From: Mactra quadrangularis
Taxonomy: Eukaryota; Mollusca; Bivalvia; Venerida; Mactridae
Length of the DNA: 64,000 nucleotides
Assembly (NCBI GenBank): GCA_025267735.1
Contig: CM046296.1
Location: 18,688,464-18,752,463, forward strand
Direction of reading: 5' to 3'
Position 1 is the stretch's first letter. Each line of letters opens with the position of its first letter. Made by a program: the position numbers and the translations under genes. The notes under the pieces are model-generated. The model was not told the origin of the DNA and did no database searches. It saw nothing but the letters and a program-made list of their open reading frames with translations. Positions 43,801 through 55,610 of the stretch are shown in pieces.

Positions 43801-46800
43801 TTAACAAATCTTCCAAGTTGACCTTTGGTAAAACATGGTACATGATTTCAGGAAATTTCAGGAAACAGGATTTAAAGATGATAGTTCTAATCTAGGCAAA
43901 ATGGTTTCAGATAATATATTTTGAAATATTATCCTGATACATCATGACATTCAGAAATTTATTTCTACATGTTATACTATTGGCTTCACGGTATTTGAGT
44001 TGAAGTCTTTCCTAAATAACTGTACATAAAGCTGTTGACCTAAGAACTGGGCTCATGTGGAAAAAAAATCATATTTACAATGATGTGATTCATCCTTTAA
44101 GATGACATTATTCTGGCCAAATATAGATATTTGGCACACTTGCTCAATACTGGAATATATTGCCCACATTGAGTCTATATTGGCACACTATCACGTTAAT
44201 TTTGTTACTATATGCAAAAATAGATTTTATGTTTTGGTTGAATAACACTGTATTTCAATGTTAAGCATTGTTAAGAAAATTGTTGATACCACATATTGGA
44301 CAACATAGAAATCATGGTTCTAAATTCTCAACCCTCTTCATTGCAGAGGTGAGTTAAAACAAAATTTTGAATTGTAAACACAACAAAAGCTTAAAGTAAT
44401 TGAATATTTGATTTATGTTTGCTACACAACTATACATGTACTTACTTTTTTAATCGTATATGCCACTCATATAGACTATCATTGACTAGCTCTATGGAAA
44501 ATACACCTGTTAATTGATAAATATATACAATGGTTTATACATAGACAAATAAATGTAGTTTTAAATATGTAGACAGGCAAATCTTAATATCTTTTTTTCA
44601 AGGAATTTTCCATGACACAGACAATTTTCAGGATTTAATTAGATAAATCATCTTATTCTAAAAAGTAAACACTTTTTTTGAGTATCATTAATTTCGTAAC
44701 ATGATATTGGCAAATGTTATTTTACTGTCAGGGGCACATATGATTACCCTACTGATTTAAATACTCAATATTAATTTGATAATCCTTGTACTGACAATTG
44801 AATTAAAAATACCAATATAAACATTCACATTGAAATGCTTTCAACCTGAAAAAAATTATTACTATTAACATCAACTTTATCTTGTTTTTTTATGAGCCAT
44901 TGAGTCAACATAACTGTAAACATTCTCATTTATTCTGAATCAATATCTAAAATGACATTATTATATAACATACAAACAAGACAACGACTGACCTATTAGA
45001 GTCAAAACAGAACATGAACTTAATACATGTTAAAGTCATCACCATAACCCACTAGTAGGAGGTCTGGGGCATGTGAAAGTTGGTTTAAGCAAGTAAAAAT
45101 TAATTACATCATATAGTTGAGCTCACAGGCAGCTGGCACGGTTCCGAATCAAAAGCACTATATATACATGTAAGGTTTATTGCTAAGAAATGGTAGTTTT
45201 TCAACAGAGTTCAATCAAAGGCTAGTTTTTCTATAATTTCAATAATTTTATTTCACAGATTTATACATGCTCACTTAACTGAGGCTTTGCTCTTTCCAAT
45301 GACAGAAACGTCATTTGCCTTTCGCTGAATAGTAAGGTCATAAGCTGACTTTAAACATCACTATTAAATAGATTACGTTTGCTCGATACAAAAGTTGCAA
45401 GAACTACATGGGAGTACACAATAGATTACGTCACGTGCTCAATATTGACTACTATTGATTTTATAATGAAGAAAAGTATTTGCTTTTTAATGAATTGATC
45501 AACTTCTTGAATACTCATATGGTTTGACTGCATGAATAAAAATTTGATTATCGATTGCATGGGTAAATATTTTCGCTTTACTTAGTTTATTCAATTTAAC
45601 AGTACAAATTTTGCCGTCAATAGTGCTTTTGTACCGACTAAACTAGATCTGTTTGATCGTGATGTTTGAAATCAGCCCATGACTTTATTACTTGGCTTAT
45701 GCAAAAGCCTTAGCTACATGTGCATTATTAAGTAAGTGAAATAAATATATTTATAATGGAGAAACTGTCCTCTAAGTGAAATTGGTTGCAAAACTACCAT
45801 TTTTTAGTAATATACCTTATATGTATATATAGGGTTTTTTATTAGGGACTGTGCCGGCTGCCTGTGGTTGAGCTAGTCGACACTTTTTCCAATATATCAT
45901 AGTGAATCAGGCTAGTGCTAAAGAAAGTTTAAATCAACGACTTGTAAAATATTTACCATTTTTAAAGCTATCTGATCTATAGACTTCTCTCAATTCTTTC
46001 ATTAATCTATCTGTGGCTTGAACAGAGCCAGATACTGATCCCTGTAATAATATTATATCAAGTTAACAATAGATATTTATAATCAGTACAAACATAGTTA
46101 ACAATCTACTGTACTGTAGTGTATGTATACAAAGTATATAGTCACATGGTCTTCAGATTATAAACTAACTCTTTTTTTGTCCAATTCTTGAAGAAGCCAA
46201 AAAATAGGAAAGATTCAAATAGAGCATAAAATAAATATAACATTTCTTTGTCTGAAATATCCCTATTACTCTATAAGTTGTAATTGTTTTGGTTAAATCC
46301 TTGACACAAATTATTCTGCACATGACCTTGTTAAATCTGGTATGCAGGTTTTAGAGCTAACGATTAAACCTCACAGGATCAAATGAATTTTTGTGGGAAT
46401 AGGTAGTAGTTATTCCAAGCACGATTTGATGTCACTCAATTATTTGTCTGAAAAGAGTAATCAGCAAAAAGACAAATTTTTGTTTACCTCATAAGTTATT
46501 GATGCAGATTATGTGACTATAACCCTGGTACAGACACAAAGATTTTTAAAATAAATTATAAGGGGCCAATGACTTAATTCTATTTACTCTGATGCTAGGT
46601 TATAAATGAGTGTTTCGAGGGTTGCCCGCAAGACTGTAGTAAGTGCATGGCAACCCTCGATTTGTAAAGTCCAGCTCAAGTTTTATTTGTATAAATTAAT
46701 CTGAAATTGACCACTGACTAGTTCACAGCCAAGTTCGGACATAGTCCAATTGATTTGATTTCTCTTTATAAATAAAGTCTATATAAATTATTTAATCTTC

Positions 46801-49800
46801 TACTTGGATTTTGTGAAGTACAATCCAGTAAACAGACAAGAATTTTCCACTTTTAAAATGGACTTGTATTTGTATGCCAAAAAAGTGACAACATCGTAGT
46901 GCTAACTTTGTATACCTTTAAATATTCATCTCTTTGACTTTGTTTAAGTCTTTCTAATACAGCTAAATTTTCTGTATCAATACCATCAACTTCTTGTTTC
47001 GCTTTTTGGTCACTGAAATTATAACATAGATCATAAGTAACATTTTATCATGAAATGTATGCACACAAATAATGTACCCAGTACCTGTCAATGGCTTTCA
47101 GACAAATAAATATTTGTCATTAACATTGTCAACATTTAATCATGTCTGTTTAAAGTCTCATATCCCTTAATTATATTCAAATGATTTAATTTTTACCTCA
47201 GTTTATTAGACAAAACTGTCAACTCAAATTTTCAAAATTATAATGTTGGGTTAAAAAAAGTTGAAGTGTGATGAATCGCTATTACTTCTATTCGCAAAAT
47301 AAACTGTCAACTTAAAATTTTCAAAATTATAACTTTTGTTTTAAAAAAAGTTTAAAGAGCAGTAAAAAGTCTGCTTCCATTCATGCTCGGCCGATAACCG
47401 CTGATCATTAAAATCATGTTAAAACAGGTGACCTCCCATGGTATTCATTTGCAGCTGGGTGGAGTGAAACAACTGTAGGTTAATTCCTTGCTCAAGGAAA
47501 CAAGCATGCTTATAGTGGGGTTTGGACCTAGAACCTCTCTATTCCTAAGCGTGCACCCTACCACAGGACCACTGCTCCTGCCACTCATGCCATGTTAATA
47601 AATGGTTTAAATATTAAACTTAATCTGGATTGGTTGCACAGTTGGTAGCGTGCCTGGATTTTGAATCTAGTGTCCCGAAGAGGGTATGGGTTTGATTCCC
47701 ACCAGGGGAAGTTATACCCTTCCATGAAAATTTGACAATAATGTCAATTTTTCCTCCATTAATAAGAATCTTTATTAAGATATATGGAGAAGTTTCTGGA
47801 CTTGTACAAGAGTAGTTGAGTACTGGTGTTCTGGACATCATAAAATAACCAAAAATATAGTGTTGACATGGCGTTACACCCAGTATAAATATTAAACTTA
47901 CTTATGTGTATCTTCTTCCATATCATAATGTAACTCATCTTCATCTTCACTTTCACTACTTTGATCTACAGATAACATTCCCTACAATAACAACAACAAT
48001 AACATAGCTTAAGGATAGTAATAGTGATAATTATTTACAGGGCACTGCACTCTGCCCTTTAAGGTCCTTCCTTAATCTGATTAAAACCCAATCTAAAATT
48101 GTCCGCTCGCCTACACGCTAATTTAGATCTGGCTGTTTTCAAACCAGGGTAACGTTTAGGTGACCTTTTTTTATTATAATAGTAATAAGCCTAAGTACTA
48201 ATATATATAGAAAGGAGCAGCAAAGATTTAGAGTACAGTCACGACGAGCAAGTGCACCCTAAGTGCCGGAGCACAACAATATTCATGACGATATTGTTAT
48301 GTTAAGTAACTTGTTTACATTGTCTATGTCGCACAATTTGAAATGAGCCACAGCCTGTGAATAATACCGCTTTTAAATCAGCTCGCAAACCTTGGTCTAA
48401 AAATAGAAATTATGAAATCAAAATGCTATTAGTAGTGTTTCATCTAGATGAAAGCTATGCATTGATTGGTCAACATAAAGGTCATCTCGACGTGACCCTT
48501 CATTGAGATCTTAGAAATCCTGTATGACAACGTTCTACAGGATATCTGTTTATGGAGATTGCTCCTTCCTGAATGTTAAATTAAAACATCAACCCTCTGA
48601 TGTGCACTGCTCCTTTTTCTGCCTCCTTGTTTTCCTCTGAGTGCTGGAATAATCATTAGTTAGTAATTACATTAGAATATAGGGGTCATTAGTTACTGTC
48701 TTTAAACCTTTCCAGCCTCTTAGCCCTTCTACAGTAGAGAACATGAAAATCTTACGTTACTTCATGCATTAAGTCAATAACTTTATTTCAATGTTTAGCA
48801 CAAAGTTGGAGAATAACTGAGTCCAAGTCTCACCCGGCATCCTTATTCGAACTCAAATAGGCAAGAAATCTGCAAGTTAAATACATTTGCCAAATAATAA
48901 TTATAAAGGGAATCAATCCCATCCTACAAAAAAATAAACACATGTGATTCTTGAAGATTGCATTTTGAGTTTTTAGACAAAGTTAGCCCACGACAGTCAA
49001 AATGTGAGAGAATGTAACATCTATGTGTTGCAGGCTATGTTCACAAAAATACAACAGCAACTACACTCAGCTTCAAGTAATCATCCCCTAAAACATTCCT
49101 TTTGCAAAAATTAAATTCTAAATTTGTGTTGACCTTCTAAGGGGGGATAACATTGTTACATAGACAGTAACACATCTAAATAGCATTGATAATTTAAATT
49201 GACTATTAAATGCATCACAAGAAAGACAAGAGACCAACCTTGACAGTAAGTCTAAAGTTCAATTAATTTCGTAAAAAAAGGTATTAAATTGTAATGCACA
49301 CTGACGGTCCTATTGACAAATAATACATTCTCCTTATACCTTAGGGTAAACAATACAAAATATAATCAATACATCAAGCTATTAATGTAATTATCGCAGC
49401 AAAACTGATGAGATTTAAACTATTTTGTCAGTGAAACCATTAAATATTTTATTGTTAATTCATTCGTTCCCATGACATTCCTACAGTCTTGTCAATGCTT
49501 GTTTAAATCAAATTAATTTTTCTACAAATTGGTGAGTTAATCAGCTAAGCCGGTGTCATAAATATCAATCAAACTGAGACAAATTTCACAAAACAAGGAA
49601 ATAAAAAAACTACATTGCAATAATTAAGCAGCGAGGAAAAAATCGTTTCCAGTGCCTCAGCAAATGTTTGATGAAACTATGAAAGAATCAATTGGACACG
49701 TTTGAAGATGCAAACTGGGAAATGATGCTATTGAATTAGGAACTATTTCTACCTTATTATACCACCAATTAACATTGACGCAGTTTAGGTTTTTTCCTAA

Positions 49801-52800
49801 CAAAACTTGATTGAGTTGGTAATTCCCTAATTGCGTGGATTATGTGTTAACCTGACGTGATAATAACCTAAAATTCTCAATCTAAAAACAAACAAGGACC
49901 CGAAGGCCATAAGTCCCCAGTGAGTTTTTAAAGACATTTTATTCTGACTATTTACCGGTGTTTAAACATAATTTGACTCATGCTTAGTAATCAAACATTT
50001 ATAGAAAAAAACCTGGAAAAGTGCCATGCTGTTCTTTTCTCCTGAGTGTTTTTTAAAATTGGAATTTCAGAAACTTTTAGAACCTGAATTTTAAGCATGG
50101 ACGTGAAAGCAGCACCCATGAATATTGCTTTTAAATTTACATGTAACTTTTTTTATTTTTCTAAACTGTATGTACATAGTATATAATTTCTAGAGATTAT
50201 TCTGGTACTAAGAAACAGGAGGAAGGAATAAAAAGGGACAAGGTGCATCAAAGTGTTGCTATTTTACATATCTAGTAACTACATATCCAACTTCCAAGTA
50301 TAACTAGAATTTAACCTTAAACTTGACAAGTTACACCCATAATCAAAAATTTTGAACAATAAGACAACCTTTAATGTCAAGCCCAGTTTACACTATAATT
50401 TGTCCATCTAGTTCAATACATAGCCATTTCATATAAAAAATAAAAAAAGTTCAAAAATTCACTTACCCTTTCATCCAGTCTACCATCTAATATAACCAAC
50501 TCATCAGGTGACTCTACATTAGATAATGAACATAACTCCACCAGTAGAATACGTATTTGTTGTAAAATCTGTGGAAAAAATTATAATTATAATATCAAAA
50601 TATGCAACTAGATCTAATATAAACATAACAATAATAATTCTTACGACCATCCGTAAACTATTAAATGGACAGTCATCATTCTTAACCACAGGAACTTGAC
50701 ATTGTCACTTGGGACTAGTTGATAAATTGGCCCTTTATTATCAACACAATAAACTGGGCTAATACTCAAGAAAATGTATAACCAATGACATAGCTAACAT
50801 TGGGACATAAGGCTGGTAAAGTTTGTATAGCCAGCAATACGACCTTCAAAAATTAATTGAAAAAATTCTTACTGTCTTGAACTAGAAGACCAAGAAGCAG
50901 ACTAAAAAGTGATTAATGTAAGAAGTAAATGGTAAGAACTTGTTTCACAATCAATTTGAAATAAATTTGTATTAACAAAATTCAGTATAGACAATCCACA
51001 GATAATTGATACATTTACAGTCTGTACATTTCACAATTTTACTGTTTTCAATTATTTTTGTCTAGTTTACAGCAATCTCCATCTTAATGCACTAGCCTGC
51101 AGTCAGGGACTATTGAACTTATTTGGGCTAGAGAAATTTACCCAGTCATAATAGCATTAACCCACAGGTTCAAAGCCCAAGGCTAATGAAAATCGATTTT
51201 GGCAAGTGGAAATTACTTATTTCATCCAGTTTGGCTAGTTGATAATTTTGCTTTTTAGTATTCAGTATAATATGGTAAGTCAGGCTAGTGTAAGACAAAT
51301 TTTAAGGAAATGACTGCAGTCACAATTAAAGTAAGAGAATAAGTAATCAGATCCAAATTATATCAATAGATTCAATACTTAATGAAAATGGTGTTTTGTT
51401 TAATATCAGTGAAAATCACAGGAAACAAAAAATTTCCTCAATTAATGCAATAGTATAACTTTATCTTCCCTCTGACTAAACATATATGAAACATGAATAT
51501 GATATGATATGATATGAATATGAAACATTACATCATCAGCATCGTGTGATCTATAGCTCATTACATATAAAGTCAATGTAAGTCAGTAACACAAGCTGTC
51601 ATGAGTTCATGTTTGTGATCATAATGATTGCAATTTATTAATATTATGTACTTATTGTTTATCAATAGAAATTATACAGCTTTTGTAAATAAAAATATAC
51701 ATGTAATAAAAAAGAAACATGAATATTGAAAAAAATTGCTTATTTTCATTTATGTCACTATTTTCCCCTGTAAAAGGGCCCCACCACCTTTCCCCTAAGA
51801 GTGAAAAAAACCTACTGATGTATGTAATCATACAGTAATGCTTCACATGAAAATACTGCATGGATAAGACCTTAAGAAAGATTTTATAACAGATAAACAG
51901 AACAATGCTCCATATATAGTGTAAATGGGTACCTTGACTGTAAGGGTCAACTGATTAAATGTGATTTTAAAATTAGCTGTTCAAACATAAATGTGGAAGA
52001 AGACTTCAATTTAATACACCAAACTTTTCACTACTTACTTGTTAATTAACAAGCAAACAAAAATCACATTTTTTCAATAAAAAAATCTTACATTATTTTT
52101 TTCTGCAGAAACATTAGTAACTTTTTCTATTGCAGCTGTAATAATGACATCATCTTCATCACAAAACCATATTGGTGGAGTCTGTGGGTATGTTTCCTGG
52201 AAATATATAAGGTTAAAGTAGGTCATATGATTTATAAGATACATAAGTCAGGAGGGGTGGATGTACCTTTGTATTTATAATTGCCATGGACTTGGTAATG
52301 ACTAAAACAAAAGCAAGAGGCATGTGATGGCATGGTTAGTCAGTGACTTATAAATCTATCAGTCAGCTGGGCAGAAAAATGGATCAGTTGGTAAAGTAAT
52401 TCAAGTTTGCCAATACAAAAATTCATGCTTCCACCCTGTTAATATTTACTTACTTATTCAATCTTCTAGGCTTAGAAGAGAGTAAAACTGACTCAATCTT
52501 TCAACAAGCTGCACAGCCTTTGAGTAAGTAATTACTTCAGAACTCACAAAAGGGCAAGAATGCAGAAAAAAGGGACAGAAAGTATTGATGGGCTGATGTC
52601 TCAAATTAACTATTTCTGTACACGGAGGAGCACAAAAGGCAGGGTAGAGAAAAAAGGGCAAGGTGCAGCACCTTACTTTTCTGCTTAAGAATAATAATAA
52701 TGTTCTAGTAGTTTAAAGGTATGTATTTCCCTGCTCTATACTGTTTATAGAGTGTTACTGAAAGGCTGAAAAATCCAAATAACTATTTGTTCTCAGAATT

Positions 52801-55473
52801 GATCTATATTATTTAATACTGATTAATAGCTCCTAGACTAATTGAAAACAAAGGTATGCAGTCTGCGAAATTAACATATAGTCCGAGCCCGAGGCTATAA
52901 AAAATTGGTTGGGCTATAACTTTTGGTCACGGCATAGTGTCTGATCAGACTATATAAAAAAAAATTAGTTTACTGTTAAACATTATCTCCTTATTAATTA
53001 AGCGTAAACTTTTAATCAAAATTTTTATTTGTTAAAAAAATTATAACCTCTTAATAATGCAGTGGAAGTTAAATATAAATATGCATAGTAGCAATCGCCG
53101 AGCATAGAAGTTGATCGAGAAATTCAGTTACTATAATATGCCATGCGTATATGGGTATATCATACTAATTTCAAGTCGTAATCTTGACCTATTACATAAC
53201 AAATTGTCATGTACAAAGGGGAGCCTATATTTTAATTGTTTGCAGCAATTAAAATCAATAATAATCCTTTGTTAGGTGACTCAATTGTGAATCAATTTTG
53301 AACGGATGTAATTATGTGCAATTGATGTGAACAATTTAAGATAAGATGTGTGGTGTGTCGGCACTTTTCACACTTTGGTGATGTTTGCAAGCGTAACAAT
53401 GTCAAAAGTGCAATGTCTTATTAGGTAATAATAGAGTTTACTTCAACTGTTATTTTATATATAGAATGAGAATGAATTCTTAAATGAAGCGTAACCTAGT
53501 TTTTTAATTGTTGACTTTATATGCTAAAAGTAATGAGCAGTTTTGAAAAAAAAATGATATCAGCAATTGCAGGATATCGATCATCTTTATTTCAATTTTT
53601 CTATGATGCCTGTTTTTTTATCATTTTATTATCAAGGCGTTAAAAAACTTTGCCCTAATTTTTTTGGCTTAAAAAGTTTGAAATCGGCCAAAAAGGGTAA
53701 AAAATATTTTTCTAAGAAGGCTAAAATGATATACACTAGTTGACTGTCGATTGTTAATCCTAATAAGAGTTGTGAAAATGAGACGGCCCGCGACGATTAC
53801 ATGTCAATTAAACCTAATTGTCGGGTCACACGCTGTGAGATTTAACTTGCCGACAAAAGTATGTAAAATATATGACAAAATCAATAAAGGAGTCGCATAG
53901 TTATGTTTACACACTATATTATGTTTGCTTAAGTCTGGTACCTATACCTTCAGAAAGTAAATTGTTATTAGTGCAACGAAGAAAGATTTGAACAAGTCAT
54001 TTTTTATCAGCTGTTCGGAGATATCGGATGACTTATTTAACAAGTTTAAACTACACTAGATATGCTGTTTTCTGTAGCATTTAAGGTTTGTTAAATTAGG
54101 ATGAAAACATAAATGACAATTTAGCCTTTTAATCATTAAAGATGTTTCATATGAAATTGCAATTTAGCGTATGTCGCGAAAATGTATGACAATACATCAC
54201 AATGGTTGAAGTATTTTTGATTCATATAAAACAATATTAAAAAATTAAATCATGCATAGTTAAGCTTTTATAGGGATAATGTATAACACTATAGTTTGTT
54301 TTATCGTTAATTTAAGAAAATGTTCCATGGAAAAGTTTGTCTTCGTTAAAATAGGAAGAAGAGTTGTTGGTTAATCCCTGAATTTTGCTCAACAAGATTT
54401 TACTTAAAATAAATGGAAAATCGTGTCTATGAAATGTCTGCAGATAATTTCTCAAAAGTCTTAGAAATAATTTAATGATAAAACAAAAATAGATCTATGT
54501 TGGTGATAAATAGTTATATATCTAGAGTTGTTGAAAGATTTTAATAAAAGCGTTTATGATGAGATGACTCTTAGTTACGGTACCATAACTCTAGCCACTG
54601 CCCTGATAAAAACCCGATCTAAAACTTTCCGCTCGCCTACACGCTAAATCTGGCATTTTCAAATGAGGGTCACGTTCAGGTGACCTTTTTTATCATAATA
54701 TGAGGAAATTGTTATGATTAGTAACTTGTTTACATCGTCTACGTCCCGCAATTTGAAATGAGCCATCCAATCCCAGACTGTGAATAATACCGCTGTTAAA
54801 TTAGCTTGCAAACCTTGGTCAAAAAATAGAAATTTACAAAATTAAAATGTTATTAATAGTGTTTCGTCTAGATGAAAGCTATGCACTGATTGGTCAACAA
54901 AGGTCATATTGCCGTGACCCTCAATTGAGTTCTTAGAGATCCTATAAGACAACGCTCTACAGGATATCTGTTTAAGGAGATTGGTCTAGAATCACAGAAC
55001 TCCCATAACTGTAGTGTAGACTCCAAGGCTAGAATTACTCCAACCACTGCCTTTTCTAATATTCTTCTCCTGATTAATAATATGTCATTCAGTATACATA
55101 ACCAAATACATAAACAATTTCATAAATGCATAAAACAGTGAAGGAAAAGAGAGGACGAAGTGACCAGGAACCGAAAAATCGACCCATCCGAAATCGGATT
55201 TTTTTATCAGATACGCAATTAGCCAAAGCAAAAAATGAACAGCATTTAATCTATAAATGCAGTCCAAGTTCCTGAAGACTGATATATTTATTTGACAATA
55301 ACATGACTCACGGTAATGTTTGCATGAATTGTAAACGTCTCGTCTTCAGCACCAACGAATTGACAGGTTATTTCGTCAACAGAAGCTGACAACACTCTAA
55401 AACGTTCGTTATCTCGGGAAAATATAGATTCCACGATCTTGATATCCTGTTTTAGAGCTTGAAGGCACGCCAT
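37875..55473 (-). CDS. UBE2Q2: UBE2Q-type ubiquitin-conjugating enzyme, complete, 12 exons
   Basis: Exons (minus): 55473-55312, 52196-52092, 50568-50467, 47981-47902, 47012-46916, 46041-45957, 44506-44446, 43430-43340, 42340-42233, 41092-40997, 40362-40296, 37906-37875; 1,086 nt, 361 residues plus stop (vertebrate UBE2Q2 is about 375). All introns GT-AG, phases consistent. The enzyme carries ubiquitin as a thioester and passes it to substrates with an E3. The N-terminal domain (residues 1 to about 120; [33 protein letters not shown]) is the UBE2Q-specific RWD-like part. An acidic linker follows (residues 128-149, SSESEDEDE). The UBC fold starts at [22 protein letters not shown] and [13 protein letters not shown] hold the catalytic Cys289, then [10 protein letters not shown]. 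The C-terminus WFTPPKEDG is the family's. Resembles UBE2Q2 and UBE2Q1 about equally, so the symbol marks a family. Introns carry many SINEs and MITEs. Confidence 0.95.
37942..38251 (-). mobile_element. SINE family 1, near-full-length (UBE2Q last intron)
   Basis: Tail 'taggtttaactctgtagaaacaca' to head (minus A box TAGCTCAGTTAATAGC). It starts only 35 bp from the terminal coding exon 37875-37906. Confidence 0.8.
38638..38775 (+). repeat. Dispersed repeat family E, copy 1
   Basis: Pyrimidine-rich repeat: 'agcaccctgccctta', 'cagaaatagtt', 'aaacatcaa..ctctgatg', 'ccctgtccctttttctgccc', 'tctgagttc'. Other copies at 40015, 48035 and 52535 (inverse), all in UBE2Q introns. Confidence 0.6.
38930..39318 (-). 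mobile_element. GGTCA-palindrome repeat family, full-length inverse copy
   Basis: In reverse orientation: hairpin atcctgtagagcattgtcatacaggat, a GGTCACGTCGAGATGACC palindrome, then at the far end GGTCACCTGAACGTGACC and the start 'ctgattaaaacc' (complement at about 39302-39316). No coding sequence. Confidence 0.75.
40015..40170 (+). repeat. Dispersed repeat family E, copy 2
   Basis: 'aaggtgctaaaccttgtccc', 'acagaaatagttaatttaaaacatcaa', 'ctttctgagttccagaataa'. Followed at about 40227 by a G12 run. Confidence 0.6.
41369..41650 (-). mobile_element. SINE family 1 (UBE2Q intron)
   Basis: Tail 'atgttgggtttaacaccgtagca' to a damaged tRNA head (GCTAGCTCAGTC with anticodon arm deleted, on the minus strand). 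Confidence 0.75.
41918..42208 (+). mobile_element. Helentron-like non-autonomous element, family H2, copy 1
   Basis: About 290 bp starting acaagaaatgtaacatgg. AGCCAGATTT near the left end is the exact inverse of AAATCTGGCT at the right end, where it forms a hairpin with the preceding agccgaattttttc. No coding sequence. Ends 24 bp before UBE2Q exon 42233-42340. Confidence 0.6.
42540..42708 (-). mobile_element. tRNA-derived SINE, family 4, copy 1
   Basis: Minus strand: head with GTTGGACTGGTAATCATTGG and B box GGTTCAAATCCC, then a core TTCCTTGAGCAAGAAATTTA, a motif type common in animal SINE cores. Confidence 0.7.
43040..43206 (-). mobile_element. SINE family 4, diverged copy
   Basis: Matches 42540-42708 in order: 'cttgtcccccagtat', 'agggtaaagtctcttgctca', 'ttgtgatttaaaccaacac', 'ataaccagtccaac', 'caccttgac'-like end. 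It is older than copy 1. Confidence 0.6.
43478..43795 (+). mobile_element. Helentron-like element, family H2, copy 2
   Basis: Same order of blocks as 41918-42208 ('acaagaaatgtaatgtggaa', 'aaagggaaataatccataataaag', 'tcataaagatctgacaat', 'aacta caccgga', terminal 'gttgaaaaatctggctaaa'). Located in the neighbouring UBE2Q intron. Confidence 0.6.
44712..44807. mobile_element. Palindromic MITE, family A, deleted copy
   Basis: The left arm is complete ('actgtcaggggcacatatgattaccctactgatttaaatactca') but the right arm is reduced to 'tactgacaattgaatt'. Confidence 0.6.
45127..45873. mobile_element. Family D mini-MITE split by another element
   Basis: Left half 'ggcagctggcacggttccga..aaaagcactatatata' (45129-45169) and right half 'atatatagggttttttatta..gtgccggctgcctg' (45823-45868) are the two arms of a family-D hairpin, separated by the element at 45173-45817. 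Confidence 0.65.
45173..45817. mobile_element. 645-bp TIR element nested in a family D MITE
   Basis: About 34-bp inverted ends (left AGGTTTATTGCTAAGAAATG; right the inverse with about 4 mismatches), flanked by TA on both sides (45171-45172, 45818-45819), consistent with a TA-targeting MITE. There is no transposase. Confidence 0.75.
47395..47592 (-). mobile_element. SINE family 4-like element, diverged
   Basis: Shares the core 'gttaattccttgctcaaggaaacaa' and 'ggggtttggacctagaacc' with family 4, with a different head region (GTGGTCCTGTGGTAGGGTGC on the minus strand). Confidence 0.55.
47626..47889 (+). mobile_element. SINE family 2, copy 2 (UBE2Q intron)
   Basis: Head with CACAGTTGGTAGCGTGC A box and GTTTGATTCCC B box, body 'gttatacccttccatg', tail 'tagtgttgacatggcgttacaccc'. 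Ends about 12 bp from UBE2Q exon 47902-47981. Confidence 0.8.
48035..48655 (+). repeat. Dispersed repeat family E, copy 3, interrupted
   Basis: The left part 'agggcactgcactctgccctt' (48040-48062) and right part 'taaaacatcaaccctctgatg..tttctgcctcc..ctctgagtgctggaataatc' (48571-48655) are separated by the GGTCA-palindrome element. Confidence 0.55.
48074..48570 (+). mobile_element. GGTCA-palindrome repeat family, full-length copy nested in family E
   Basis: Starts aatctgattaaaaccc, has near-palindromic GGGTAACGTTTAGGTGACC at the left and GGTCATCTCGACGTGACCC plus hairpin aTCCTGTAtg...tTCTACAGGAt at the right. Carries a roughly 90-bp insertion (about 48180-48290) absent from the other copies. Confidence 0.75.
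52535..52692 (-). repeat. Dispersed repeat family E, inverse copy
   Basis: Complement of the family: 'aaagggcaagaatgcagaaaaaag', 'tctcaaattaactatttctgt', 'aaagggcaaggtgcagcacctt'. Confidence 0.6.
54600..54992 (+). mobile_element. GGTCA-palindrome repeat family, best-preserved copy
   Basis: About 390 bp: 'ctgataaaaacccgatc', GGTCACGTTCAGGTGACC near the left end, GGTCATATTGCCGTGACC near the right, hairpin ATCCTATAAG...CTACAGGAT. In the first UBE2Q intron, 320 bp from exon 1. Confidence 0.75.
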
Positions 55474-55598
55474 TGAATCAACTTCAAGTCATGAGTTCAT
55501 TAAAATACGTTTATAGTAACACATGATCGATAAAAGTTTGCATTTTCTTAAAGGTTTTCATGTTATGGTTCCACCATTATGGCCTTTTTCCTGTTTAC

Positions 55599-55610
55599 TG
55601 CGCATGCGCG
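55599..55610 (-). promoter_or_regulatory. Perfect NRF1 site, UBE2Q promoter
   Basis: TGCGCATGCGCG matches the palindromic NRF1 consensus YGCGCAYGCGCR. It lies 126 bp upstream of the UBE2Q start codon, the usual distance for TATA-less housekeeping promoters. No TATA box is seen between the two. Confidence 0.65.

Noticed and set aside
47626..47841. 73-codon minus-strand frame over the family-2 SINE
   Set aside because: A similar frame occurs in the copy at 21438-21626; both are the SINE read backwards.
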